In this document: one piece after another, positions 1 to 8,113 of the stretch | Numbering within the stretch: position 1 is the stretch's first letter | Layout: each line of letters starts with the position of its first letter | DNA from: an uncultured Oscillospiraceae bacterium | Lineage (GTDB): Bacteria > Bacillota > Clostridia > Oscillospirales > Ruminococcaceae | Length of the DNA stretch: 64,000 bases | Assembly (NCBI GenBank): GCA_900539695.1 | Contig: UQDG01000004.1 | Location: 99,229 to 163,228 of the forward strand | Reading direction: 5' to 3' | The notes under the pieces: generated by a model | Databases searched by the model: none | Told to the model about the DNA's origin: nothing | The model's input: the letters and a program-made list of their open reading frames with translations, nothing else | Program-made: the position numbers and the translations under genes

Positions 1-1357
1 CCTGCTGCCCCCGCACCCGCTGCTCCTGGGCCTTGATGCGCAAAATGTCCGCCTGGTCAAAACCGATCATCTCCAAAAAGGTATCGGTGCTGGCAAACTC
101 CTGCCGTGCCGTGGCAATCTTGATGGCAGCGTCCGCGGTCACGGCTACGCTGGGCATGGCGGGGTTCTTGAAGTGGGCCATAACGTCCCGCTCCTCCTCG
201 GTCAGTTCATCCAGCGTCACGCTGCGGGCAATGGCCTGGGCCATTCGGGCAATGGTGCGCAGCGCATCGCCGTTGCCGGTGTTCAACTGCTGGGCCATCA
301 GCACCAGGGTCTGGCTCTGGGCCAGAATCGCATCACTGCTGGTGGGGTTGGCATCATTGATCACGCCCACATCGGTCACGGTCAGGCCGGTGGCGGCGGC
401 AAACTGGGTGGCGGTCATCCGCATTTTTTCCACATGGGGTGCCAGGCTGCCCTGGGCCAGCTGGCCAAACAGCGGGTTTTCTCCGGTCTCTGGGTTGCTG
501 GTAGCGGTCAGCAGGCTGCCCACATAGGTTTTGAACTTGTCGTTCATGATGGTATCGTACTGCTCATCGGTCACGCCCAGCAGATATTTCTGGGGCGTGG
601 TGTCGAACTCCAGCGCCACGGTGGCGTTCGCAACAATGCGGACATAATCATCGATCAGTGCGCGGATGGCCTTTTTCAGCCGGGAGCGGCCAAAGGGTTT
701 GTCGCTGGTGGCGTTCCAGATCAGCGGCTCCATCAGAGGGCGGCCCATACGGTGCCGGTGGCGTGTGGCTCGCCACTGGTTCTGCACCATTTCCAGCACG
801 ATGACCGCCTCATCGGTGTAAAAGTTGACAAGGCGGGGCAACCAGCGCCCTTTGAACTGCTCATCCGGCACGGTGTCAATGATGGCAAGCCCGCAGTCGA
901 TGCGCCCTTTTTCGCCGCTCCACAAAGCCGCCGCTGTGACGGGGCTGTGGAAACGGACCCGGCAGCCTATGGCATCATCGGCGGAGAGTGAGGCAAACAC
1001 ACAGCCATATTTCAGCTCATCCCGGCAGGCCTTGCTGTACTCGGCAATCAACCGGTTGTTGGCTACCATCTGGGTCAGGGCTTCGGTGTTTTTGCCTACA
1101 AAACCGTCAAACATGCTGCGCGCAGCCAGCACATCCACGGTTTTCTGGCCCCAGTTGCAGCCGACCTCCAGCTTTTTGATGCCGCCGGGCAGCGCAATGC
1201 CGATGTTTACATCGTTCAGGGTGATGTGCCCCTCGTAGTATTTGTCTTTGGTCTCATTGTAGGGCTGGTGGTAGTTGAACACCTCGGCCAGCGTTGCCAG
1301 CTGCCGGTTTTCCTCCAGGGTCAGCCCTGTGATGATGCCAAAATGCAGGTCGGTCAT
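1..1357 (-). CDS. phage portal protein (3' end outside window)
   Basis: This minus-strand frame runs open for 452 codons from an ATG at 1357 to the left edge, so the C-terminus is missing. The start follows an AAAGGAG site and sits 11 bases after the terminase stop. The product would form the dodecameric ring at the capsid vertex through which DNA is packaged. Seen in the sequence: an early tryptophan/glycine-rich stretch, a middle part describing a head-type core (ending LEFDTTPQKYLLG), and a long charged C-terminal helical region. The portal call rests on size, position directly after the large terminase and general resemblance to SPP1 gp6/actinophage-type portals; I could not check it by search. 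Confidence 0.75.
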   Translation of the reverse strand, partial: MTDLHFGIITGLTLEENRQLATLAEVFNYHQPYNETKDKYYEGHITLNDVNIGIALPGGIKKLEVGCNWGQKTVDVLAARSMFDGFVGKNTEALTQMVANNRLIAEYSKACRDELKYGCVFASLSADDAIGCRVRFHSPVTAAALWSGEKGRIDCGLAIIDTVPDEQFKGRWLPRLVNFYTDEAVIVLEMVQNQWRATRHRHRMGRPLMEPLIWNATSDKPFGRSRLKKAIRALIDDYVRIVANATVALEFDTTPQKYLLGVTDEQYDTIMNDKFKTYVGSLLTATSNPETGENPLFGQLAQGSLAPHVEKMRMTATQFAAATGLTVTDVGVINDANPTSSDAILAQSQTLVLMAQQLNTGNGDALRTIARMAQAIARSVTLDELTEEERDVMAHFKNPAMPSVAVTADAAIKIATARQEFASTDTFLEMIGFDQADILRIKAQEQRVRGQQ

Positions 1358-1368
1358 CTTTGCTCCTT

Positions 1369-2808
1369 TTAGCCGATGCGCATCTTGCGTGTCGGGTCTC
1401 GTTTGCAGGTTTTTGCGCCCCAAAGGGCCAGGGCACAGGCTTCCACCGGCAGGCTGTTGTCGCCGCCAAAGCCGTACCCGCCGCCGATGGGCCGCTTGAT
1501 GGCGGTCACCGCGCTCTCGTTCAGCACCGTCTGGGGGCGATACCAGGTCAGGCTGTGCTCGTTCACGCTGTTGGTAAAACCGCCCACCGCCGCGATCACA
1601 TCTTTCGTGCCGGGGCGGATGACGGAATTTTTCGCTTTCCAGATGGGGCGGATGCGCTCCACCAGCACGTCCACGCCGTTGCGGCCGTCAATGACCACAC
1701 AGCTGGCGCGGTCGTAGCGGACATTCAGCCAATCGGCCAGCCAGCCCAGCCCCTGCCCCGCGGGCCGCATCTCAATCAGCGAGACGCGGGCAGGTCCCTC
1801 TTTCGGGATGACCGCACCACACAGGCAGACGGCGGAGCCATCCGGCGCAAACTTCACCCCGTAGGCAGTCTTGCCCTCGGGCTTCATCTCGTCGCTGCCG
1901 CACTGCTCCCAGGCGGCTTTGTTCAGGGCGTAGTCCAGCTGTTCAGCTGTTACCGGGCTCCACCAGCCCAAGCGCTCCCGGGCGAAGGTGTCGGGGTCCA
2001 TCTGTTCCACCTCGCCCTCAATGGTGGTCAGCTGGATGCGCCGCCCCAGTGCCGGGTTAGTCGCCGCCCAGCGGCGCTTGTCGTGTACGTCCCCAATTTC
2101 GGGTACAGAAAACTCAAACCAGGCGGTCTTGCGGCTCTCGCCTTCCAGCGCCTTGCTGCGGATGCCCCGGAACACCGTACCCACGGCGGTCTCATCGGGC
2201 GGGGTGCCCAGGTACAGCGTCTGCGGGTTCAGGCTGGCCGAGATGGCCGGCAGAAAGGATGCCTGCTGGTTCGCGTCCAGTTCCTGGGCCTCGTCAAAGA
2301 TCAGCAGGTCACCATGCTGGCCGCGGCCGCCGTTGCGGGTACGGGCCAGAAACTTGATGCGCGCGCCGGACTTCAGGATGATCTGCTCGCGCCCGATGGC
2401 CGTCTTGATCTCGGCCACATAGCGCCGCAGTTTCGGCCCCTCGAAAAAGTCCCGCATTTCCTCAAAAGTCTCGGTGGCGGTTTTCTGCAGATGGGCGGTG
2501 TAGATGACCTGTTCGTTGTACATCAGCATCCCGGCCTCGCTCCGCGCCTGGATCAGCAGGCTTTTGCCGTTCTGGCGCGGTACGCTGCCGCCTGCCGTGG
2601 GCGCGGCCCACTTGCCCGCCGGGGTAAACCCCATCCAGTCGTCCAGTACGTCACCCTGCCAGGGGTCCAGCACAGTGCCGCCTACCCGCACCAGCTTGGC
2701 AGCGTCCAGCCCGTCCGACCGCTGGTACTCAGGCGCGATCCTTTCGGACGGCTCCTGGCTTCCCATCAGCGGCGCGCTCGCCAAGGATGTCGCTGACTTC
2801 GTCGCCAT
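1369..2808 (-). CDS. phage terminase large subunit
   Basis: A 479-residue packaging ATPase/nuclease that drives DNA into proheads. The Walker A-like motif SVPRQNGKS lies at about residues 75-83 and Walker B with the catalytic glutamate (LLIFDEAQE) at about 168-176. A C-terminal half with conserved Asp residues (VVIDGRNG) fits the RNase H-like nuclease domain. I start it at the ATG at 2808, nine codons inside the longest frame, because AGGGAG lies at proper distance. It overlaps the small upstream gene by 80 bases and is followed after 11 bases by the portal gene. The NGKS type of Walker A is common in terminases of cos-type siphoviruses and actinophages. Confidence 0.9.
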   Translation of the reverse strand: MATKSATSLASAPLMGSQEPSERIAPEYQRSDGLDAAKLVRVGGTVLDPWQGDVLDDWMGFTPAGKWAAPTAGGSVPRQNGKSLLIQARSEAGMLMYNEQVIYTAHLQKTATETFEEMRDFFEGPKLRRYVAEIKTAIGREQIILKSGARIKFLARTRNGGRGQHGDLLIFDEAQELDANQQASFLPAISASLNPQTLYLGTPPDETAVGTVFRGIRSKALEGESRKTAWFEFSVPEIGDVHDKRRWAATNPALGRRIQLTTIEGEVEQMDPDTFARERLGWWSPVTAEQLDYALNKAAWEQCGSDEMKPEGKTAYGVKFAPDGSAVCLCGAVIPKEGPARVSLIEMRPAGQGLGWLADWLNVRYDRASCVVIDGRNGVDVLVERIRPIWKAKNSVIRPGTKDVIAAVGGFTNSVNEHSLTWYRPQTVLNESAVTAIKRPIGGGYGFGGDNSLPVEACALALWGAKTCKRDPTRKMRIG

Positions 2809-2983
2809 GGTTATTTGCTCCCTCGATTTCTTCAATTTCCCGGATGGTCTCCCGGTACTGTTTGGCCAGCGGCGGCAGCGCCTTGGGGTCGTTGCAGCTG
2901 TCGATACTGCCCGCCAGCACTTTTGCGAGTTCCTTCAACTGCAAAAGCCGGTCGTTCCGGGCCGTCACGCTCTTCATCTTCAT
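2729..2983 (-). CDS. small helical protein in terminase small-subunit position
   Basis: An 84-residue, charged, mostly helical protein (starts MKMKSVTARNDRLLQLKEL) that overlaps the start of the large terminase in another frame. Position just upstream of the large subunit, size and predicted helical content fit a terminase small subunit or packaging cofactor, but I see no diagnostic helix-turn-helix, so the role is inferred from location only. The long overlap suggests translational coupling to the terminase. Confidence 0.5.
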   Translation of the reverse strand: MKMKSVTARNDRLLQLKELAKVLAGSIDSCNDPKALPPLAKQYRETIREIEEIEGANNHGDEVSDILGERAADGKPGAVRKDRA

Positions 2984-3059
2984 TCAAAAACTCCCTGTGT
3001 GTAAATCGGCGCTGGACGGGGCGAGGTCGCCGCCGCGGGGGCCGGGGGACCCTCCCCAC

Positions 3060-3425
3060 CTACCAATTTCCGTCGCTGATTTTGGGTGATTTCGTGATTT
3101 TTTGCCCCGAATCTGCCACGAAAACGCCTGTTTTGTTGCCTTTTTGCGCATTGCAAAAGTAATGTGCAGGCTGCAAGTTGCCCCAATCCTCGGCCGCAGC
3201 GCGGGGCGAAGCATACCCGAACTGCCGCCACTTCGACACAGGTTTGATCTCATCAATCACAAAGGACAGCGGATGCGCGGCATCGGACGGTTCATCGTAA
3301 TGAATCGGCCCCAGCCTGCCATGGCAGATGCCGCACGGTCCGCCCATGGCCCGCAGCCTGGCGCGGTACTTGCGGCGCAGGGCCCCGTTGGCATACCGGG
3401 GATTGCCGGTCGGTCGTTTCTCCAT
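3060..3425 (-). CDS. phage HNH endonuclease
   Basis: A 121-residue HNH nuclease. Visible motifs are a zinc-type CxxC (CGICHG), the HPLSFVIDEIKP block carrying the catalytic His and Asp/Glu, and NLQPAHYFCN with the final Asn/His and Cys. HNH proteins next to terminase genes in siphophages are required partners for terminase cleavage in HK97-like phages, which is the likely job here. I start at the ATG at 3425, preceded by a G-rich site; the frame is open further upstream but that part overlaps the palindromic site at 3455 and reads like non-coding sequence. Confidence 0.8.
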   Translation of the reverse strand: MEKRPTGNPRYANGALRRKYRARLRAMGGPCGICHGRLGPIHYDEPSDAAHPLSFVIDEIKPVSKWRQFGYASPRAAAEDWGNLQPAHYFCNAQKGNKTGVFVADSGQKITKSPKISDGNW

Positions 3426-3454
3426 AGGCACCCCCGGTGGTTGAAATATTCCGC

Positions 3455-3471
3455 GTGTCCAATATGGACAC
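3455..3471. promoter_or_regulatory. 17-bp palindrome, parS-like site A
   Basis: GTGTCCAATATGGACAC, a perfect inverted repeat with 6-base arms plus A/T (GTGTCCA-ATA-TGGACAC shape). It lies 30 bases before the HNH start. Four related copies lie at 5961, 9738, 13427 and 16477, and none was seen in the host part of the window. Best explained as a binding site of the prophage ParB. Confidence 0.6.
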
Positions 3472-3629
3472 ATTGCCCCGCCGGGGCAGAATAAAATACA
3501 ATAGATGCCCAGCGGCGCGAGACGGAGTTTCTTTGTCTCAATGCAGGTGAGCCTCTCCCGCCCGCTGGGCATGATGGTCTATTGCCATCCGTCAGCTGCT
3601 TATTTATTACAGCGCCAGCAGCGGCGCAA

Positions 3630-3730
3630 TGGAGCCGTACACAGGCCTTGCACCTGTACCGCGCATTGCTTAGGACGCAGCGCTCATCCCGTTGGGGAAT
3701 TGCCTAAAGACCAGCGGGAAGCTATACGGC
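3630..3730 (-). ncRNA. tRNA-like RNA with encoded 3' CCA
   Basis: On the minus strand the 5' end GCCGTAT (3730-3724) pairs over seven positions with GTACGGC (3640-3634), followed by T and CCA (3632-3630). Just inside is a 5-bp stem with a 7-base loop, ACAGG-TGCAAGG-CCTGT, that resembles a T-arm with position 55 changed. A possible anticodon loop GTCCTAA (U33, A37; anticodon CCU) sits on a weak stem, and the D-arm region is enlarged. At 101 bases it is longer than a class I tRNA. I read it as a divergent phage tRNA or tRNA mimic, not a standard tRNA. Confidence 0.45.
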
Positions 3731-3774
3731 AAAGTGCCGGTCTTTCCCGGCTGTCAATAAGGAGACATAACATG

Positions 3775-3832
3775 CCCAGTCTGGCGGAATCGAACCGCCG
3801 GGCGTGAGGGCGCCCGCAACCCTGCAACCTGG
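3775..3832 (-). ncRNA. short tRNA-like hairpin cluster
   Basis: A 58-base minus-strand element with three stems in cloverleaf order. The acceptor is CCAGGTT against AGACTGG (one mismatch). Next come a tiny GCA/TGC arm, a GGGCG/CGCCC arm with a six-base loop, and a canonical T-arm GGCGG-TTCGATT-CCGCC. The T-arm is textbook, but the anticodon loop is one base short and no CCA is encoded. It may be a degenerate phage tRNA or a processing/mimic structure. Confidence 0.4.
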
Positions 3833-3834
3833 AT

Positions 3835-3865
3835 AAAAAATAGCCGCCCCGATATGGGGCGACTA
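3835..3865 (-). terminator. rho-independent terminator between early and late phage genes
   Basis: On the minus strand TAGTCGCCCC-atatc-GGGGCGGCTA forms a strong stem followed by six T. It would stop transcripts coming from the regulator gene at 3970-4374 and separates the replication/partition block from the tRNA-like RNAs and late genes. Confidence 0.75.
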
Positions 3866-3969
3866 TCGTTCAGGAGGATATCTGAACAAGCAAGCCGTCG
3901 AGTATCAAGCCCCAACCTACCCGACACCATCAGCCTACCACACTGGGGCGGAACTAAGCGGAACTAATT

Positions 3970-4374
3970 TTAAAAAACTCTTGACAATTTCAAAACGGCG
4001 CGACGGTGCAGCTTGCGCACATACCGTTCGGTCACACGCATCCTGTCCGCAATCTGGCGGTTGGTCTTGCCGCCCAAGTAGCGCAGCTGTAGCACTTCGC
4101 GCTCTAAAGCATCATCAAGATCGCTAATTGCTCCATCAATCTCAACTTTTACGGCCTCGCCATTCATCAACTGTGCGGCCAGGTTTTGCCGACGCGTGTT
4201 GATGCTGACCAATACGGCATCAAGGTCATCGGCCCCGCCGGGGCTGGCCTTGCGCAAGATATCAACATAGGCGGCACGGCGTTCATCTTCCCGCAATTGT
4301 TCTCTCAAGCGTGGCTCTATCTGCCGGGCGTTGCGGTAGCGGTTCAGCCATGCGGTCATTTCATCATAGGTCAA
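3970..4374 (-). CDS. sigma-region-4-like phage regulator
   Basis: A 134-residue protein ending in a helix-turn-helix typical of sigma-70 region 4 (EREVLQLRYLGGKTNRQIADRMRVTERYVRKLHRRA). Such proteins at the end of early phage operons, like ArpU/RinA-type activators, often switch on late genes. Here the first late genes and a terminator lie immediately downstream, which fits that job. The start appears to be TTG at 4374, preceded by GGAGGCGAGG, with its first bases overlapping the TGA of the small gene before it; an internal ATG six codons later is the alternative. Confidence 0.7.
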   Translation of the reverse strand: MTYDEMTAWLNRYRNARQIEPRLREQLREDERRAAYVDILRKASPGGADDLDAVLVSINTRRQNLAAQLMNGEAVKVEIDGAISDLDDALEREVLQLRYLGGKTNRQIADRMRVTERYVRKLHRRAVLKLSRVF

Positions 4375-4541
4375 GGATCCTCGCCTCCATGTCTGTGCTC
4401 CATTGACGTGTCATCGTCTTGCAACTTGTTCTGTGATGCCTCTCTGCCCACCGAAACACCCAGGGCATAAAACACCACAAACAGCCCGGCCAGCACTGCA
4501 CCGCCGATGACCTCAAGGATGAAATTTGCAATTGTAGCCAT
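4371..4541 (-). CDS. small single-span membrane protein
   Basis: A 56-residue protein with one hydrophobic segment near the N-terminus (FILEVIGGAVLAGLFVVFYA) and a polar, histidine- and aspartate-containing tail. Its ATG overlaps the parB stop (TGATG) and its stop overlaps the next gene's TTG start, so it is translationally coupled on both sides. I do not recognise it. A holin-like or membrane-anchor role is possible but unsupported. Confidence 0.6.
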   Translation of the reverse strand: MATIANFILEVIGGAVLAGLFVVFYALGVSVGREASQNKLQDDDTSMEHRHGGEDP

Positions 4542-5944
4542 CATTTACCCCGCGCGGCCCGCTTGATGTCGTCGGCAATGTAGCCCTCAATGCCCGCGCC
4601 GGTGCTGTACCAACGCTTATTCCAGTCAAGGGCGATCCGTTCACCGTCACGGCCGACACGCTCACCATCCGGGCCGAGGCGGACAGAAAAGCACTCACGA
4701 TACGGGAACCCATTCACCGGGCTGTCATAGCGTCCCGTATCATCCACCGCGATAATGAGCCGCCCGCCGTCGAACATTTTGCGCTCACGGATCGTCAGCC
4801 CTAGATCCTTGTGGCGGGCCGTCAGCTTCCAGTTGTCGAAGTCGGCCAGCTCTTGCCGGGCAAGTGCAAGCCATTTCTCGGCGGCGTCATGCCGGACCTT
4901 TTCGGCGTTCTTTTTCTCTTTCTCCTCGGCTTTATATTTTTCAAGTGCTTTTTTATCAATATAGCGGCTGCGCGCAGTGCGGTACAGTCGGGACGAATAG
5001 ATGCAGCTCTTGGCGATGACTTCATTCTGATCCGCCGGGTCCAACTGTTCAACGGTGAAAGATGTCCGGCCCGCCGGGGCAATGCGCAGGATAGCATTGG
5101 CGACATTATCAGTCATGTCCAGCGTCACGGGCTGCATTTTCTGGGCATCAAGTTTGCCCCCGTCTGCATAATTCCACTCACAACTCTGGACGTAATCCAG
5201 CCCCCTCAGCTGATCGGCCACACCCTCATCCACAATGTACAGAATCGCGGCTTTCTGCGCATCGTTGCTTACCTCCGGCAGGGGCGCATAGCTGTTTTTC
5301 GCGAATGTCACCTGCTGCACCTTGTACAGCTTGCTGCACTCATAAGCCCGCGTCATGGTAATTTCGCCGCGCTCCACCATGGCAATGACCTCCGGCACAC
5401 ACTTGCTGGCAATCGCATTCAAGCGCCCCAGCGTCCCGGTGCCGTCGCCGGTGATGCGGCTCATCTCATCACGGACGCGGCCATCCAGACCGCCCGCGGC
5501 CTTTTTACGTTCAAGGGCCTGCTTAAGGGCAATATACTGCCGGAGGCGTTCGCCATCAGTCAGCTCGCGCGCCGTGGCGTTGGAGGTGATCAGCGCGATC
5601 AAGTCGTCATCCGCACCCTGGCTTTGGTGGATAACACAGGGCAAAACCTCAAACCCGGTCACGCCCTCAGCTGTCAAGGCACGGCAGGCAGTCCAGCGCC
5701 GGTGCCCGGCCAGCAGCATGTACTTGCCGCCCTGGGCGGGCAGGACTTCCAGCGGGCTGCGCAGGCCACGCTCGGCAATGTCGGCCTTCAGCATCGAAAC
5801 GTCACCGATCTCGTAGATGCTATTTTCCGGGTTCGGTTCAATGTCTGCCGCCGGCAGCATGACGACCTGCATTTTCTGCCCCGCCGGGGCGGCAGGTTTT
5901 GCACCGTTTCCGAGGATGTCGTTGATAGAAAATCCCTTGCTCAT
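4541..5944 (-). CDS. parB: ParB-family partition protein of the prophage
   Basis: A 467-residue ParB. The N-terminal ParB/Spo0J CTPase-type domain is visible as DIEPNPENSIYEIGDVSMLKAD, then LLAGHRRWTACR (the GxRR box). It is followed by a helix-turn-helix region (GTLGRLNAIASKCVPEVIAMVERGEI) and a long charged C-terminus. It would load onto a centromere site and be moved by ParA to keep a low-copy replicon in both daughters. Gene order parA-parB with three bases between stop and start shows an operon. Five dispersed 17-bp palindromes in the prophage are the obvious candidates for its binding site. ParB pairs are unusual in phages that also carry an integrase. Confidence 0.88.
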   Translation of the reverse strand: MSKGFSINDILGNGAKPAAPAGQKMQVVMLPAADIEPNPENSIYEIGDVSMLKADIAERGLRSPLEVLPAQGGKYMLLAGHRRWTACRALTAEGVTGFEVLPCVIHQSQGADDDLIALITSNATARELTDGERLRQYIALKQALERKKAAGGLDGRVRDEMSRITGDGTGTLGRLNAIASKCVPEVIAMVERGEITMTRAYECSKLYKVQQVTFAKNSYAPLPEVSNDAQKAAILYIVDEGVADQLRGLDYVQSCEWNYADGGKLDAQKMQPVTLDMTDNVANAILRIAPAGRTSFTVEQLDPADQNEVIAKSCIYSSRLYRTARSRYIDKKALEKYKAEEKEKKNAEKVRHDAAEKWLALARQELADFDNWKLTARHKDLGLTIRERKMFDGGRLIIAVDDTGRYDSPVNGFPYRECFSVRLGPDGERVGRDGERIALDWNKRWYSTGAGIEGYIADDIKRAARGK

Positions 5945-5947
5945 GGC

Positions 5948-6739
5948 TTAGCCCTCCTTTGTGTCCATTCTGGACACGATTTCCTCGACCTCATCGGCCA
6001 GGCATCCGTAATCCGTTGCTGCCGAACAATCCGGACGATACGCGCGCAGCGGCTTGTGGGCACTTTTGGCCTCGCTGACCTTGATCGTGTAGCGGATGAC
6101 GGTGCCCAGCATTTCAACGCCCGCGTCGTTCAACTGGTGGACGACCTCTGCCGCATATCGGGTGCGGCGGTATTTCGTCATCAGTGCGCCCATGATTTTG
6201 AGATGCGGGTTGTAGTACATCTGCACCCGCTCGATCTGATCAACGATCTCGCGCATGCCGTCACAGGCCCACTCATCACAGTCGACCGGAATAATGACCC
6301 AGTCCGCAGCACACAGTGCGTTGATGCTGCCCATGTCCAGATCAGGCGGGCAGTCCATGATGCAGTAGTCATATAGCCCATCATTCACAGCAACTTCATC
6401 CAGCGCATCCCGCAGCCGGAACTGCTGCGGCTCGGTGGTGTCCATCAGAATGCCACGGTTTGCTTTCAGCATCCGCATATCGCATGGCAGCAGATGCACC
6501 CCGATCACGCCGGTATCTTCGACAACGGCATCCCAAACCCGGCACTCGCCCATCATGACCTCTGCCACGCTGGGCCGGTCATAATCCAGCACACCGAAAA
6601 ACTTGCTTGTGTTGCCCTGCTTGTCCAGGTCAACTACCAGCACGGACTTGCTCAGCGCGGCCAGCTCAGCGGCCAGGTTGCAGGTGGTGACGCTTTTCCC
6701 GACGCCGCCTTTTAAGTTAATAATTGCAATGCTTATCAT
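5948..6739 (-). CDS. parA: ParA partition ATPase of the prophage
   Basis: A 263-residue Walker-type ParA/MinD ATPase. The deviant Walker A KGGVGKS lies at residues 10-16, a Walker A' aspartate in LVVDLDKQGNTS follows, and Walker B is CIMDCPPDLD. There is no N-terminal DNA-binding extension, so it is of the short type Ib/chromosomal-like class. It lies directly upstream of parB. A parS-like palindrome at 5961 is built into its 3' end. A C/G-rich hairpin sits between it and dnaB. Confidence 0.9.
   Translation of the reverse strand: MISIAIINLKGGVGKSVTTCNLAAELAALSKSVLVVDLDKQGNTSKFFGVLDYDRPSVAEVMMGECRVWDAVVEDTGVIGVHLLPCDMRMLKANRGILMDTTEPQQFRLRDALDEVAVNDGLYDYCIMDCPPDLDMGSINALCAADWVIIPVDCDEWACDGMREIVDQIERVQMYYNPHLKIMGALMTKYRRTRYAAEVVHQLNDAGVEMLGTVIRYTIKVSEAKSAHKPLRAYRPDCSAATDYGCLADEVEEIVSRMDTKEG
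5961..5977. promoter_or_regulatory. 17-bp palindrome, parS-like site B
   Basis: GTGTCCATTCTGGACAC inside the last codons of parA. It matches the GTGTCCAnnnTGGACAC consensus exactly. A site inside the par operon is typical for ParB/parS systems. Confidence 0.6.
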
Positions 6740-6772
6740 AGTGATCCTCCTATCCCGCCGGGGCGGGTTATT

Positions 6773-8104
6773 TTATTGGGGCCAGGGCATCTGCTCGCCC
6801 ATCTCTTCAAAATCTTCTTTCGGGGCAGGCTGCCATTGATGGTATTGGGGCTGCCATCTCATAGATACAACGCCGGTCGGACCCTCGCGGTTTTTCGCGT
6901 ACATGATAGCGGTGTCTTTGTACATATTTTCGCCGCGCAGTTCCTGGCTGTCCTCTGGACGTTTGTTCTCCACAAAAATGGCGCTGTTGGCGTCCTGTTC
7001 GATCGTGCCGGATCCGCGCAGATCCTCCAGGTTGCAGAACCGGCCCTCGTTGCCTTTCACACCGGAGCGGTTGATCTGGCATAGCTCCACGATGACAATG
7101 CCCATCTTCATGGCAGCCACTTTCAGCCGCCGAGTGATCTCGCTGATGCGCTGATACTCGGTCTGCCGGGGGTCAGTAGGGCTTAGCAGACCGATGTGGT
7201 CAATAAAGGCAACATCCGGCTTGTATTGCATCAGTTTGGCTTCCAGGCCGTCGATTGTCAGGTTGCTGTCAGAATCAATCATCATGTTGTGGTGCTGCCG
7301 CAGCCGGGCCGCAGCATTGTCGATGATCTCCCATTCGTGCGGGTCCAGTGTTTTGTTGGTCAGTTTGCTGGAATCAATCCGCGCCACTTTGGACAAGATG
7401 CGGTCCATCAAGGCTTCGGCGGCTTCTTCCAGGGTCAGGTAGTAGACCCTGTATTTTTTGGACAGCCGTGATGCAAGGTTGAGCGAAAAATCCGTTTTAC
7501 CGCAGCCGGGCCGCCCGGCTACAACGCACACGCGCTGGCGTCCAAAAACGCCGAAGCGGTCCAGCTCGGGCCAGCCCAGCTTTAGGCTGTCGTCTGGTTC
7601 TTTCAGCCGGGCCAGTGTAGCATCAAGCACCGCGTCGAAGTCCCGGGCCGTGCTGTCCGCCTGGGTGCTGCGGATGGCGTCCTGCATCGCCAGGGTGCGG
7701 CGCAGCTGGCGGCAGATACTGTCGCTGTCCATCGCATCCTTGGCCAGGCACTTCATCAGGTCGCCGGTCAACAGCCGGTAGCGGTGATCTTCAAGAATCT
7801 GCGCCGCATAGCTGCCGATGTTGGAGACGCTGGGGCAGGTCTCGGCCATCTGCATTACGGCAACTTTCACATCATCCGCCGGGTGCCCGTTGGCCGCTGT
7901 GTTGATGACCGTGATGACATCCACGGGGCTACCGCTGTAGATCAACTGCTGGATTGCGGTGAAAATGTCGTGACAAACGCCGTCTTCAAACATGGCCGGG
8001 ACCATCCTGGTGACGTAATCCCGCGCGCCGTCCGGATCCATCAGCGCCGCGCCCAAAAACGCGCGTTGAGTTGTCTGCTGGCGGGTCATGGTTGCTTGTT
8101 GCAT
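6773..8104 (-). CDS. replicative DNA helicase, DnaB family
   Basis: A 443-residue phage DnaB. An N-terminal DnaB domain (about residues 7-110) is followed by a RecA-like motor with Walker A GRPGCGKT at 197-204, Walker B-type LMQYKPDVAFIDHIGLL and the C-terminal ELCQINRSG loop. It unwinds DNA at the phage fork, probably loaded by the initiator encoded just upstream. The ATG at 8104 is preceded by GTGAGG at seven bases. Nine bases separate it from the initiator stop, so the two are co-translated. Confidence 0.92.
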   Translation of the reverse strand: MQQATMTRQQTTQRAFLGAALMDPDGARDYVTRMVPAMFEDGVCHDIFTAIQQLIYSGSPVDVITVINTAANGHPADDVKVAVMQMAETCPSVSNIGSYAAQILEDHRYRLLTGDLMKCLAKDAMDSDSICRQLRRTLAMQDAIRSTQADSTARDFDAVLDATLARLKEPDDSLKLGWPELDRFGVFGRQRVCVVAGRPGCGKTDFSLNLASRLSKKYRVYYLTLEEAAEALMDRILSKVARIDSSKLTNKTLDPHEWEIIDNAAARLRQHHNMMIDSDSNLTIDGLEAKLMQYKPDVAFIDHIGLLSPTDPRQTEYQRISEITRRLKVAAMKMGIVIVELCQINRSGVKGNEGRFCNLEDLRGSGTIEQDANSAIFVENKRPEDSQELRGENMYKDTAIMYAKNREGPTGVVSMRWQPQYHQWQPAPKEDFEEMGEQMPWPQ

Positions 8105-8113
8105 CGTTCAGCC

